From positions 31,303,325 through 31,367,324 of the forward strand of contig NC_035171.2 in assembly GCF_001659605.2 (NCBI RefSeq): a DNA stretch of 64,000 nt, in the 5' to 3' direction. The notes beneath the pieces were generated by a model. That model worked only from the letters and a program-made list of their open reading frames with translations. It did no database searches and was not told where the DNA came from. Source of the DNA: Manihot esculenta (Eukaryota; Streptophyta; Magnoliopsida; Malpighiales; Euphorbiaceae). Positions 1 through 11,238 of the stretch are shown piece after piece. How positions within the stretch are numbered: the first letter of the stretch is position 1; each line of letters begins with the position of its first letter. The translations under genes were made by a program, and so were the position numbers.

Positions 1-478
1 TTTAACCTGTGATGTAACATTAATTTTAAAAAAAAAAAAATTAAAATACCTTTTATTTTAAATTGATTTGTTTAACAAAGCAATAGATTCAAAATAATGT
101 ATACTCTTGGTCTTGGTCGTGGTTGTTAGGACGTCCAATTTGGTGGCTACTGTTGAAACAATGTACATGTGCAATAACCAAAGCAATAGATTCAAAAAGG
201 TTTTATTGCTTTCAAACCCAACTCTATAGTGTTGAGTCTATTGACCCACATCTATCTTTCTCACCATTGATTTTCTTAATAGGAAAAAAAGTTATAGGAA
301 AAGACAAGTAGCAAAATGAGAAATGGAGACTTTCAAAATATAGCAAGGCAACCTTAACGCGATTCTCGTTTCATTCTTCTTTTATTGAAACTAACGTACA
401 TGACAACCTAACTATAATGTAATTTCAAGTTCAGGTCATCATATATATTTCTTAAGTTGTTTGCAATTGATCCATGAA
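1..478. other. intergenic, 3' flank of kiwellin gene 1
   Basis: No coding region is supportable here; the short open frame at 123-311 has no recognisable content. The part from about 345 to 450 is similar to about 4686-4770 (shared blocks around 'ccttaacg' and 'gtaatttcaagtt'), so it marks the outer edge of the tandem kiwellin duplication. Confidence 0.6.
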
Positions 479-1129
479 CTAAGCCATGGACCAAGTAACA
501 TCTACAATACCCAAATCTTTATTCAGCCCTAAAGCTTCCCAAACTGCATCAGATCCATCTACAATATTATTCTTACAAGGTGGCAGACCTCCATGTTCAT
601 CGTCACACCCATTTCTCGAGTCACATTCATCAACCACTTTTGCTAATACACTCCTTCCATTTCCAGCTATAATTCTTACCATCTTTCCGCACCTTGATCC
701 TCCGGCGTACCACCCGGTCGAAAGCGCCACCACCCGCTCTGACTTGGCATGGTAACTTTCATCACACTCAGATGGGGCTCCACCTTCGCCGCCTTCACTA
801 AAGTCATTCAGAGTTAAGCTAGCCTTTGTTGAGGAAGTGACTGGTGGAGAGCATGAATACTTAGGGTAGGATTTTCCCTTGCATCTTAAGGTTCCGTATG
901 GCTTGCAATCACCATTTGAAGGCGGCGCAGGGCTGCCTCCTGTGCAAATGTGAGTTCCAACTTCTGGGTCATCGTTGCATTTGCCATTGATGCAAATGAG
1001 TTGGCCGGAACAGTCATTTTCAGACCTGCATGGGCCGTTGCATGAAGAGATAGCATTTGAAGGCGGTGGAAGGGAAATTATCACGTTGAAAACAAGGTAA
1101 AGATAGATAAAAGAGACTGTGTTTGCCAT
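479..1129 (-). CDS. kiwellin-like secreted cysteine-rich protein, copy 1
   Basis: Intact single-exon frame of 216 residues. A hydrophobic signal peptide (about residues 1-26, likely cut after SNA) is followed by a cysteine-rich stretch (CNGPC at 30-34, then further Cys to about 62) and a double-psi beta-barrel domain (about 80-216) with [13 protein letters not shown] and [11 protein letters not shown]. This layout and length fit the kiwellin/ripening-related (Grip22-like) family of extracellular plant proteins. Some family members bind and inhibit secreted fungal effectors, including a smut chorismate mutase; that role is family knowledge and is not shown here. A TATA-like box lies about 50 bases upstream. 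By eye the protein differs at 29 of 216 positions from copy 2 at 4803-5453. The reading frame is unbroken in both, so both are likely functional. Confidence 0.93.
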   Translation of the reverse strand: MANTVSFIYLYLVFNVIISLPPPSNAISSCNGPCRSENDCSGQLICINGKCNDDPEVGTHICTGGSPAPPSNGDCKPYGTLRCKGKSYPKYSCSPPVTSSTKASLTLNDFSEGGEGGAPSECDESYHAKSERVVALSTGWYAGGSRCGKMVRIIAGNGRSVLAKVVDECDSRNGCDDEHGGLPPCKNNIVDGSDAVWEALGLNKDLGIVDVTWSMA

Positions 1130-1177
1130 GTGAGATCGCTAGCTGATGTGCATGAGAAAGGCATAACCAACTCATGT

Positions 1178-1185
1178 ACTTATAG
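1178..1185 (-). promoter_or_regulatory. TATA box of kiwellin copy 1
   Basis: CTATAAGT on the minus strand, about 50 bases before the ATG at 1129. The same octamer sits at the equivalent distance before kiwellin copy 2, inside a conserved upstream block. Confidence 0.6.
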
Positions 1186-3835
1186 TTGGTTTGCGAGACT
1201 ACTGTTGAGTTTTCTTTATGTTGGTTTTTTTTTGTTATAACCATAGTTAACGAAGAATCTTACCTTGAGCATTAAGAAGACAATTACTGCAATGGTTTAC
1301 TAGCCCACTTGTGATTATTATTCAAGTCTTTGAACACCATGCATTTGTTTGGACTATGTAAGGTAAAAATTCCACATCATTTTCGTGGAAAATAGGATAA
1401 TAAAAATGTCATTGTTTTTTGATAAGCCAAATAATAAAGCCTTGAAAACGTAAAACAAAAATGGAAATTTGTAAAGAGATAAAAAATTTTAAAGTCTAAT
1501 CTTAGCAAAACTCAAGAGCTAAAAAAGTCACTGTTAATTATTTTCATCTGTTCTGCTCAACAAGAATATGTTTATCTGGAGCAGATTCCTTTATTAGAAT
1601 TTGGCCTCTTTAGCTGAAACTGATGCGTTGTAATGGTCTTGGTTATTAATATTAATGATTATTTTTTAAAAAAAGACAAAGTTTTCTTTAGATTGTAGGA
1701 CCCAAACTTAAAAGGAACAAATCAAGAAAAGGAATTAGTACTAAAAATTCATTCTTGGTCAAATTCTATACTTACATAACTATACTGTGTATATGCATCA
1801 TTATTTAATTTAAAATAAACTACGAAAATCCATATCACCAATAAGATGTTCATAGTTTAGATTAGGGTTTAAATAAATTTAGTGTTATTAATTTTTAATT
1901 AAATTTATTGATGTGATTTATTTTTATTTGTTGGATATATTATCGGATGAATTTGAGGTGGTAAAGTAGGTATATTTAATAATTTACCATTAAGCACATA
2001 TGATCAATTAATTGCATGAATAATTTTCCAATTCTTGACTTCTTCACACAATTAATATTTGTTTAACTTAATCTACGCGACAAATTGTGTGGGCATAGGT
2101 GTTTTGGATGCGAGATTTGCGTTATTTGCGTTAATCATTTTTATTTATTTAGGAGATTTATAATTTATTTTTTAGATATTATTATTATTAATAAATCAGT
2201 TCATACAAATTTTAAAACCAATTAAAACATCCGTATTTTTTATCTTTGTTAATAAAATAGTCATTCCGTCTATTTCTGCAATTAAAATTATAATAAAAAA
2301 TCAAATTATCCCATTTTTTCCTCCTTCTTCTTCAATTTTTTTTTTATTCTTATTCTTTAAAGAAGAGGAGGCGATTTTTTTCTTCTTCTTCTTTTTCTTT
2401 TCCTTCATCATCTTCTTCTTTTTCTTCATCATCATCTTCTTCTTTTTCCTCCTTCTTCTTTTTTGAGAAGGAGGATGGACTATTTTATTGAGGGAAAGAA
2501 ACGATAAAAACGTTTTAATAGATTTCTGAAAATGTTGAGACTAACTTGTTAATAATAGCAATATCCAAGAACTAAATATGAGATTTTATTTGAGAGCAAA
2601 ATTGGATTTCATCTTTTATCTATTTTTAATGGAAAATTGGATGGAATGACTATTTCGTTGACGAAAAAAAAGATAAGAAAGTTTTAATAAATTTCTAAAA
2701 ATATAAACACTGATTTATTAGTAATGATAATATTTAAAAATTAAATAATAATTTTTTTTATTTTAAAAAATTATTAATGACATTTTTTTAATTATTTTTC
2801 ATATTAAACTGAAACCTTGAAATGAGAATAGATATTAATTGACGTTTTTTTTTTATTAGAGATAAAACACGAGATAAAATTATACTATTATTAAAATTAT
2901 AATGGCCGATTTATAAAATTAAACACCATAAAATCACGGAACCTACATATAAAAAAGTATTTGTAGAAATTGATATGAATCATAATAAAATAATTAAAGA
3001 CAACAAAAATTGAAGAGTGAGGAAACATGAATGTTTTCTCTTTGTCGTTTTGACTCTAAAGCCGTCCATTATGCTAGTAGAACTTGCTTGCAGTAATTAT
3101 ATTCAAATCACACAACAAATTTCTCAAATTCATACTAGATGAAAATGACTATTTGCCTTTCTTGTATGAATATATAGTTGTCACGTTGTGTCAATAATAT
3201 TTATAATTTTAAAAATAATTCATAAAAATATATTTCATTAGTAATTTGTGACCACATTTATTATTGAGAAAAAATAGAAAATTTACTAATTAATTTTTTA
3301 AATTTAAAACATACATTAAAATTTTGATATTTTAAAAGTCTATTAGTTAATTTTTGTTGGTCTCTTAGAATTTAAAAAATTTACTAATTAATCTTTCTAT
3401 ATCAGGGACATTTTAAATTTTTTTGCAATATTCAAAATTAAAATTAATAGAGGGGTTAATTAGTATTGCATAAATTATGAATACATTTTTTAAAATTAAT
3501 GATAAACTCGTAAATTTTTTCATATTATAGGAGTTAAGTATTAATTTTTAAAAAAAATTTTAAAAATTTTATTTATTTGTAATTTTTATAATTAAATATT
3601 TAAACTGATTTTTAATTAATTATATTGAATAAATTTTTAATGCTAATACCTTATTAAGCTGGACAACTCAATTAACGAATTTCAAATTTACGGGAAATAT
3701 AAGAATTTTTTGCGTTTGATTAATATTTGTTTTTTGACTTTTTAAAAGTTGAAATTAGAAAGTAAATTATTTTCTTTAATTTAATTAATTTAATTTTTGA
3801 AAAATAATTTTTTAATAATATAACTCATTTCAACA
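1186..3835. other. AT-rich intergenic DNA of duplication unit 1
   Basis: No gene is visible. Scattered blocks (about 2020-2130 and 3010-3080) align with 5960-6070 and 7290-7360 downstream of the second kiwellin gene, so this is duplicated sequence. It is interrupted by a Mutator-like repeat (2151-2755) that unit 2 lacks. Confidence 0.6.
2151..2755. mobile_element. degraded Mutator-like element, related to the one at 36511
   Basis: Its left part (GGAGATTTATAATTTA, then '..attaataaatcagt..aattaaaac') and its right part ('gttttaataaatttct..actgatttattagtaatgataatattt') are inverted relatives of each other. Both match the terminal repeats of the 908-bp element at 36511-37418. The interior has the same 'aatagtcattccgtc' module and a long TTC/TTTC tract at about 2330-2460. 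The ends are too decayed for a target duplication to be read, so the boundaries are approximate. Confidence 0.55.
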
Positions 3836-4288
3836 TGATGTTCTGAAATTTAGAGAAAATATGATTTACAATAGTTGAGTGAGTTTGGTAAGAGGAGGAT
3901 GCTCCTCTCCTTTTATTCTTTTTTTTCTGTCTGCTAGTGACGTCTAACGGTTTTGTAGCTACTGGACCATCTGTTTCTGTCATACGCATCTGTACATACG
4001 AAAGCGTCAGACATCTGCTTTATGCTAAACGGCCATTTAATTCCTCCTGACATGCGTGTAGACTGAATTGCTAGGTGGCTGGACTTGTTGTCCCCTCTCC
4101 TATTAAGTCTCATGGCCGAGCTTGAAGTGAGGAGGCTGAGACTCAAGGGAAGCCCCATCAGTTTAGCAAGACTAAGTCAAGGTTGAATGGGCTGGGCCGG
4201 CCCACCCCTGAGCATCATGAACCTTGAATTAGTGCTGCCATTATTGAACTCGGCCTTACATTGAAATAATGAAATCCAGTTGTCATCG
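3836..4288 (-). mobile_element. degraded solo LTR, same family as 21091-21556
   Basis: Read on the minus strand it aligns with the LTR at 21091-21556. Shared features are the start (cGATGACAACTGGATTT against TGATGGCTGCTAGATTT), GGAATTAAAT in the middle, 'cagaaaca', 'acggtt' and 'AATAAAA' near the R region, and the CATCA terminus. Flanking pentamers CAACA and CAACT would be a target duplication with one mismatch. It lies between the two kiwellin genes and is absent from the equivalent place in unit 2. The open frame at 3934-4158 is part of it and not a gene. Confidence 0.6.
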
Positions 4289-4802
4289 CAACTAAATAGG
4301 GCGTAATTGTGAATCAAAGCATAATCGTGGGAGGTGTTGAGTCCATAAAAATCGAGGTTGGACTTTCTCCACCCTTAACCAAAATTTAGTCAAATTCCAT
4401 TTTTCATAATGGATCATTAGTGGGCCAAAAGATTCAATGTTGTGTGGCCTAGGAGAAGGATATATTATTCTTTTTTTCTCTATCTTTAGAGATGCGAATT
4501 CCAAAAATATAGGCTGCTACTTATAATTCTTTTACTTTAACATTCATATTTTATACTTATTAGCATACCAATATCATTACCATCAATAAAATATTATTCA
4601 CATATATTTATTTTATGTGTTTTATTTTTAAGTATTTTATTTTCATTTATCATTCATTTGAATCGGACCCTATAAAATTTCTAGATGCAAAGACAGCCTT
4701 AACGTGATTGTCGTGGAACTATATGACAATCTAACAAGAACGTAATTTCAAGTTGGGTTCATCATACATATTGTTCATCGTTCAAAGCGACTGAGTCATT
4801 AA
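4289..4802. other. intergenic, junction of the two duplication units
   Basis: About 4340-4450 ('agtgggccaaaagattcaat') resembles 7460-7540, the far end of unit 2. About 4686-4770 resembles 345-450, the near end of unit 1. The unit junction therefore lies between about 4450 and 4690. No gene is seen. Confidence 0.55.
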
Positions 4803-5453
4803 CTAGGCCATTGACCAAGTAACGTCCACAACACCCAAATCTTTATTCAGCCCTAAATCTTCCCAAACCGCATCAGATCCATCTACAATATTATTCTTAC
4901 AAGGTGGCTGCCATGCATGGTCATTGTCGCACCCATTTCTTGAGTCACATTCGTCAACTACCTTTGCTAATACACTCCTTCCATTTTCAGCTGTAATTCT
5001 TACCATCTTCCCGCATCTTGATCGTCCGGCATACCACCCCGTCGAAAGCGCCACCACACGCTCCGTCTTGTCATGGTAGTTTTCGTCACACTCAGATGGA
5101 GCTCCACCATCGCCGCCTTCACTAAAGTTATTCAGAGTTAGGCTAGCTTTTGTTGAGGAAGTGACTGGTGGAGAGCACGAATACTGAGGGTAGGATTGTC
5201 CACCGCATGTCAAGGTGCCGTATGGCTTGCAATCACCGTCTGAAGGGGGCACAGAGCTGCCTCCTGTGCAAATGTGGGTTCCAACTTCTGGGTCATCGTT
5301 GCATTTGCCATTGATGCAAATGAGTTGGCCGGAACAGTCATTTTCAGTACTGCATGGACCGTTGCAAGAAGAGATTGCATTTGAAGGTGGTGGAAAGGAA
5401 ATTATCATGTAGAAAACAAGGAAAAGATAGATAAAAGAGATTGTGTTTGCCAT
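4803..5453 (-). CDS. kiwellin-like secreted cysteine-rich protein, copy 2
   Basis: Intact 216-residue frame and tandem paralogue of 479-1129, about 87 per cent identical by direct reading. It has the same signal peptide ending SNA, the same Cys pattern in the N-terminal module and the same double-psi beta-barrel residues. Differences cluster in the signal peptide, around residues 66-84 and in the loop after DSRNGC (copy 1 [10 protein letters not shown], copy 2 NDHAWQPPC). That loop is exposed in kiwellin folds and could affect partner choice, which is inference. A start at the first ATG gives an exact length match with copy 1. Confidence 0.93.
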   Translation of the reverse strand: MANTISFIYLFLVFYMIISFPPPSNAISSCNGPCSTENDCSGQLICINGKCNDDPEVGTHICTGGSSVPPSDGDCKPYGTLTCGGQSYPQYSCSPPVTSSTKASLTLNNFSEGGDGGAPSECDENYHDKTERVVALSTGWYAGRSRCGKMVRITAENGRSVLAKVVDECDSRNGCDNDHAWQPPCKNNIVDGSDAVWEDLGLNKDLGVVDVTWSMA

Positions 5454-5501
5454 GTGAGCTTGCTAGCTAGGGTGCATGAGAGAAGCAGAACCAATTCTCG
5501 T

Positions 5502-5509
5502 ACTTATAG
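5502..5509 (-). promoter_or_regulatory. TATA box of kiwellin copy 2
   Basis: CTATAAGT on the minus strand, about 50 bases before the ATG at 5453, in the same context as the box before copy 1. Confidence 0.6.
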
Positions 5510-7764
5510 TTGGTTTGTGATACTATTATTATTATTATTATTTTTTAAAAAAATTCATATATTAAAATCTTCTTTGAAGGTTCGTCAATCTTATCTTTGA
5601 GCATTAAGAAGACAAGTACTAATTGTTGACTCCAGCCACCTACTGATCATAAAAAATTTACGTGTTTGACTTAAAGTGTACAATTTAATTTATATATCTA
5701 ATTAATTAAAAATTAAAATAATATATTAATATGTAAATCATATTATATATATTTTAAATACGTGTATATATTAAAAATTAAAAGAGTTTGTTTTCTCATT
5801 ATCTGTTAATTTGTTGGATGTTATTTTCTTTGGCAAATTATTTGGTATATCCAGTGCATCATATTTATATATATTACTATATACAAAAATTAATTTTTTT
5901 TAAATTATAAAGAATGAGATAAAAAGTAAAATGAAGTCATAAAAAAGCATATACGTAAATTTCCACATAATAATTTTCCAATACCTTGACTTGTTGACGA
6001 ATTTATTATTCTTTAACTTAATTTACACGATACGTTGCGTGATCATAGGGTGTTTTAGACGTGACCTCCGAGTTGTGATATTTGGAAGTCTTTATTTATT
6101 TTATTTTATTTTATTTTATTTTTATAATTATGGTTATTAGAAATAAGCAATATTTGGTTGAAATTTAAAAAATTAATTAAACTGAATTAATTTAAAATTT
6201 AATTCGATTTTTTATTTATTTCAATTTAGTTTGATTTGATTTTTAATTTTAAAAATTTTAATCATTTTAATTCAGTTTGGTTTTCATAAAAAAAATTAAA
6301 AAAATCAAATCGAACCGATTTAGTGATATTAATATATTATTTTTAATAATATGAAGAGATTATATCAATTAAAATATTTAAATTAAATTTTAAAATATTA
6401 AAAATAAAGTGTAAAAAATAAAAAATTTATTAAAAATTCAAACCGAATTGAATCGAATCGAATGAGACCGATTTAATTTGATTTCTAACTAAAATCAGTT
6501 CGATTCAATTTTTATAAATACTAAAATTTCAATTTTTAATTTATTCAATTTAATTCGATATTAAACCGAATCGATCGAATGTTCACTTATACTCCAAACA
6601 ACAACAGTAATTTTATGTATTTAATAAATTATTTAAATAAAATAGCTTTATGAGGCTGAATTTTATTTAAATAAAATAATTTTTTTTCTCTGAGACTGAA
6701 TTTTCTTCCTCTCCTTCCTTCACTCCTCTTTTCTGCAATTTTTATAAAATAAGCTCACACTTAATAATTTTTTAAAATTTAATTTAAGTGTCAAAAGCCT
6801 TTATCAAGAACATTCTCCTATGCCCCTTAATTTATTTTCTTTATTTTATACACCTCTATTCTTAAAATCACGTATAATAAAATTCATATTATAAATTACA
6901 GGAAAATAACTTCTATCACTTCAGTTTACAACCTTATTCATAATTAAGTGAGAGTAATTGAATCATTTTACTTTTCAAATGTATAAGTTAGATAGGTAGG
7001 AAAAATAAAGCTTGGATTGTTTCACAGCAAATAACATTTTAAAGGAAACTATTTTCCCCCAAAACTAATTATTTTACATTGTTAATTTGGTTGTAATACT
7101 AAAAAATAAAAATATTAATAAGATTCATATGTAAAAATTTTAGTGATGTTGATAATATTATCAAAATTTAGAAAATATTTTTTTTTCAAAAATATAAAGT
7201 TATTGTTTAACAAATAACTAATTCTTTCAACTAATTTTATTAAATGTCTTAAAACACCAGAATTTATTATTATTATTATTGAACGTATATTGGTGAATTA
7301 GAAAACATGAATGTTTTCTTTATCTTTTTTATTCTAAATTCCGTCCATTTTGCAGTATTCTAAATATTAGAAAATAAGAAAATATTTTTCTTAAAATATG
7401 AAATAAACGGAGGTTAAAGATAAAAAAAAAAAATTTAGATTCGACGTTCTCTTCCCTTTCTCGATCAAAATGGAGTCCAAACTCCTTTTTTCTAATGGGC
7501 CACTACTGGGCCATAAGATCCAATCAACAGAAACTAGTGCGAGCTTAAAATGTTATTTGGCCCATGAGACATTGTCTTTCTGATCCGAGTTATGTGCTGT
7601 CGTTTCGAGGGAGGAAATAAACAGAGCTTAGGCGGGACTTTAAATTAAAAAATACGTGAAATTGCTCGTGGCTCTCTCTTATTCATCTGCGTACATATAT
7701 ATAATTGACGAGAAAACGAACAATAGCAAATGTTAACGATCTCCAAATCGCAGAAGCTCGACTC
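5510..7764. other. AT-rich intergenic DNA, unit 2 flank and upstream of the CCCH gene
   Basis: Blocks at about 5960-6070, 7290-7360 and 7460-7540 match unit 1. A MITE-like element occupies about 6133-6590. The last 220 bases are unique and must hold the CCCH gene promoter. No other gene is seen. Confidence 0.5.
6133..6590 (+). mobile_element. MITE-like element, family A copy 1
   Basis: AT-rich block whose two halves are inverted copies of each other: 'aatttaattcgattttttattt' type sequence on the left and 'attcaatttaattcgatattaaacc' on the right. It is repeated in inverse orientation at 43010-43450 and partly at 62750-62900. It carries many 'tcgaatcgaat' and 'aaaccgaatcga' words. Its ends are approximate and it is non-coding. 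Confidence 0.5.
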
Positions 7765-9287
7765 ATGGATGCCCTACATGGCTCCAAAAAAATCCCCAAA
7801 CTCAACTCTATAAACGGCAGCGTTTCTCCCATCAACACACGCCTCAACATCGACTCCACTCTCATCAGATACCTTCGCGGTGGATCTCCGATCTTATCCT
7901 CCTCTTGTAATGGCAACAATGACGCCTTCTATTCTCCGGCCATCAGCGCCAATAACAGCAGCTTTGGAAGGTCATTGTCGCCGCTGTCCTCGGTTGAGAA
8001 TGTGATGTCAACGCCGATGTTTGGAACGCCTGTTAAGGTTGTGGATGATGATGTGCTGGTGATGGATGGGATTTTGGTGGAGTCTGTTTCTGGTGGTAGG
8101 AGTTCTAGGTCTCTGGCGTCTGATTCTAGTGATTCGCCATCCAATTCTTCGTCTTCTTCTCCAGGTATTCGCGCGTACAAGACGGACCTTTGTCGGTCTT
8201 GGGAGGATTTTGGACACTGCCGGTATGGCTCCAAATGCCAGGTCCCTCTCTTGTTTTCTGATTAATTTAGGGCCGATAGATTTATGTATTGCTCCATATT
8301 AGAATAGTAATCGACGCTAATAATATTTTCCAATATTTTCGGGCGAATTAATTGAAAGTAGGGACGGTGAATTTGATTTGCTTACTGATTAGGAAATAAA
8401 AGTACAGATTTTCACTATTAAGGAGAATCAATCCGCAATCTGCAATTTGATTTCTGGCGGACCAAGATGAGTCCTACTCAATGAATTTTCCTTGATTAAC
8501 TTATTGGTTTCAGTTCTTAACCGGTGGAAATTAAAAAGCACATATATAATACGTATGGAGAACTCTGTCTTTTGCAATCGGAGAATTTAGGGTGAGTAGC
8601 CATGGAAAATAATAGAAAATAGTTTGTGCTTTTTTACAAGTTTGGTTTAATGTTAGTTTCTGGTCATCATAGGGTGGATAATAGGATTTTGTGCCTTCTT
8701 TTTTGCAGTTTGCGCATGGAAAAGAAGAGCTTCGACCGACTTGTTTCCCCATGAAGAGTAAAGCTGAAGTAAACGCTCTTTCTTGAACTTCAAGAAAACA
8801 AAATTTTGAATTCTTGACATTAATTATTGGCAGAAAGAAATCAAAGACTATTTATCTGCTTATCTGTTTTCTGTTTATGTAGACGCATACTTTCAAGTCG
8901 CAGACTTCTGGGTCATACTCTTCTGGTCAGAAGTCGCGTTTCCTCATGGCTGAAGCAGCGGCGGCAGCAAGCCAAACGGCCTCTGTTTCCAAACCTGAAT
9001 ACAAGAACAAAAGCCCCGCAACCAACATACACTCCGTATACTCCAGCAAGAACACCAGCCCAGTCATCCCACCAGTGCAACGTATCAAACCAGAAGTCCA
9101 CAACAAAAGCCCCCGCACCACTATCATGCCTCGAGACTGGTCACCCTTGGATGATGGAATTAAAGTTGACTTGCCAGGTGATATTGGCTATTCTCCGAAA
9201 AAAGATGTTGATGCCTATATACATAGTATTCTTCATGGCCCAAGAACAAGAAAGCGATTACCAGTTTTTACTGAATTTTCTCAGTAG
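7765..9287 (+). CDS. single CCCH zinc-finger protein, three exons
   Basis: Exons 7765-8241, 8709-8768 and 8883-9287 join in frame to 313 residues, with GT-AG introns. The first in-frame ATG is at 7765 (MDALHGSKK); the open frame upstream has only a TTG. A serine-rich N-terminal half precedes one C-x8-C-x5-C-x3-H finger (YKTDLCRSWEDFGHC, RYGSKC, then QFAH). The finger is split by intron 1 between Gln and Phe and is followed by GKEELRP. The C-terminal part is Ala/Ser/Lys-rich and ends near LPVFTEFSQ. The YKTDLC lead-in and FAHGKEELRP are hallmarks of TTP-type fingers that bind AU-rich RNA. Related plant proteins with this lead-in often have two fingers; no second one is found here. RNA binding is inferred from the family. 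Confidence 0.88.
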
Positions 9288-10055
9288 TTATTGCTTGCAA
9301 GAAATTTTTCTGGTTGCTTTGGACATGCTCAGTTACGTTTAGCTCCAATATTTTTTCCACTTTCGTCTGATCAGAGCAAGTACTTGATATTAGGTTGAGC
9401 ATAAATTTTGTTGAGAACATAGCTACATGAAGCTTTACATAAAACTTTACCCATACTGCAATTACTATTGTACACAAGAAATATAAATAGATCCTGAAGA
9501 TAGAAGCAGCTAACGGAAAGGCATGAATGGATACCGGCATTAATTTTTTGCAATAAGATACTTCTCTGGCGATTTTTTTTTTCTCCTCCCTTGATCTCTC
9601 TTTGTCCTTTTCATTTGTTTATATATGTGATATATCTGCTTATTTTGCCTGGTAATAGGCTGGATGCATTGTCATTACCTTTATGTTTATTCGACAAAGC
9701 CAAACGCATAACATAGGTGTATATAGAAACCAGAATGAAAATTCATAGAACAGAATAAACATTGTGCAACTTCTACACACATCGATCCCATTCTTTGGCA
9801 GAATTAAATTCAGGTCTATGAATGGGAAAAGTCTTGACTTCTGAAGAAGAAAAGATACCCATTTTGGGGAATCTTCTCTTTTTGTTTAGCAAAAGAAGCT
9901 AAAGTTGCTAAGTCGATGCTCCCTTATAAATTCACAGTGAGGAGTGATAAAATTGCCTTTTCCAAACTGCAAGGAAAGGTTGTACAACTTCAGATGCTGA
10001 GATGAGGCTTGCAAGTCTGCTTTTAATTCAATTGGTTGTTGATGCAAGTGATTGG

Positions 10056-10287
10056 ATTTATATTTCCATTTGTCTTAAATTGCATGTATTGAGCAAGAAT
10101 TGTTGGCCGAGTATATACCAAGCGGTAGTATATTGCAGATCAGCTTATTGACCAGTGCTTCTCGCTCAAGTATTTATATTTCCATTTGTCTTAAATTGCA
10201 TGTATTGAGCAAGAATTGTTGGCTGAGTATATACCAAGCGGTAGTATATTGCAGATCAGCTTATTGACCAGTGCTTCTCGCTCAAGT
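10056..10287. repeat. tandem duplication of a 116-bp unit
   Basis: Two adjacent copies, about 10056-10171 and 10172-10287, run from 'tttatatttccatttgtc' to 'gcttctcgctcaagta'. One clear substitution is seen (ggccgag against ggctgag), so the event is recent. It lies in the probable 3' region of the CCCH gene. Confidence 0.85.
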
Positions 10288-10660
10288 ATCTGTTTAAGAG
10301 CTTGGGGTATATATTACCGTGAAAAAGTAATCTTTCAATTTTGTCAATTCAGAGAATTGCTACTAATCGGCAGATTTAGCCATTATTATTATTATTATTT
10401 ACTAAAAGTTTTCTTATGCTTTATTTTTTTAATTTCTTTTCTTTTTTTATATAATTATTGGCTTCATTTGAGAATTCAAATGAATTTAATTAAAATTATG
10501 AAAACTTTTCAATTTAAAAAGGAATTGGGTTCAACCCACCAATTAGGGCCCAAGGCAAAGCATTTGAGGAAGTCTTGCTGCTGAAAATTGGAAAAATAGA
10601 AGCGTTTCTCATATATACTATGAAACGCATCATGGGGCGGCCATTCTCAGAATAATGCGG

Positions 10661-10683
10661 AGACCACTCGCATGGAGTGGTCT
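10661..10683. repeat. perfect 9-bp inverted repeat with 5-base loop
   Basis: AGACCACTC, loop GCATG, GAGTGGTCT, in a locally GC-richer stretch between two convergent genes. A folded 3' UTR element is possible; no known RNA family is recognised. Confidence 0.5.
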
Positions 10684-11238
10684 AGGGTCATAAAAACAAT
10701 CTCCCTAAGAAGCCAAAAAGTAGTGAATGAAGATCACAAGCAAGGTCAAAACTAAACATTCCACATTCCAATTAGCGCAAATAGTATAATCGGTAAGGGA
10801 ACCATGAGATCAGCAAAGCCCTTGAAACGATCAGCACTAAATTCCCATCCTCCAGCAATTAACAGAAATGGTAGAACATAGTAAGAAAATTTCCATGTTC
10901 ACTCAAAGCTGCTCATACTTGGCTGCATAATATAATGTGTTGATAAGGGGAGAAAACAAAGGCCTACATAACAAATAGCACATTCAGCTGCCACAGTTTA
11001 ACAAAGAACAACTGCCCTATCATCTCTATGTTTTCCTTTTAACCTATGAGTTTGAATTGAAGGGAGAAAGTAATTCTACTTAAAGACGAGGACATTCTCA
11101 AAGTAACCTTTTTTTTTTTTTTGGGTTTCATTTCTGGTTTCACTTTTCTATACCCGACTAAGTTTCTATGTCTATGAAATTTCCAGTCTTTTCTATGCTT
11201 ACTAACCCTCATCAGTAATTGTCAAAGGCCTAAAGGAA

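Larger units (their letters stand above)
9288..11238. other. region between two convergent genes
   Basis: Holds the 3' UTRs of the CCCH gene (plus) and the TRF-like gene (minus). A 116-bp tandem duplication (10056-10287) and a 9-bp perfect hairpin (10661-10683) are present. No additional coding region is convincing. Confidence 0.5.

Noticed and set aside
486..755. Open frame opposite kiwellin copy 1
   Set aside because: It is the antisense shadow of a clear coding region; its translation has no domain. The same applies to 5215-5412.
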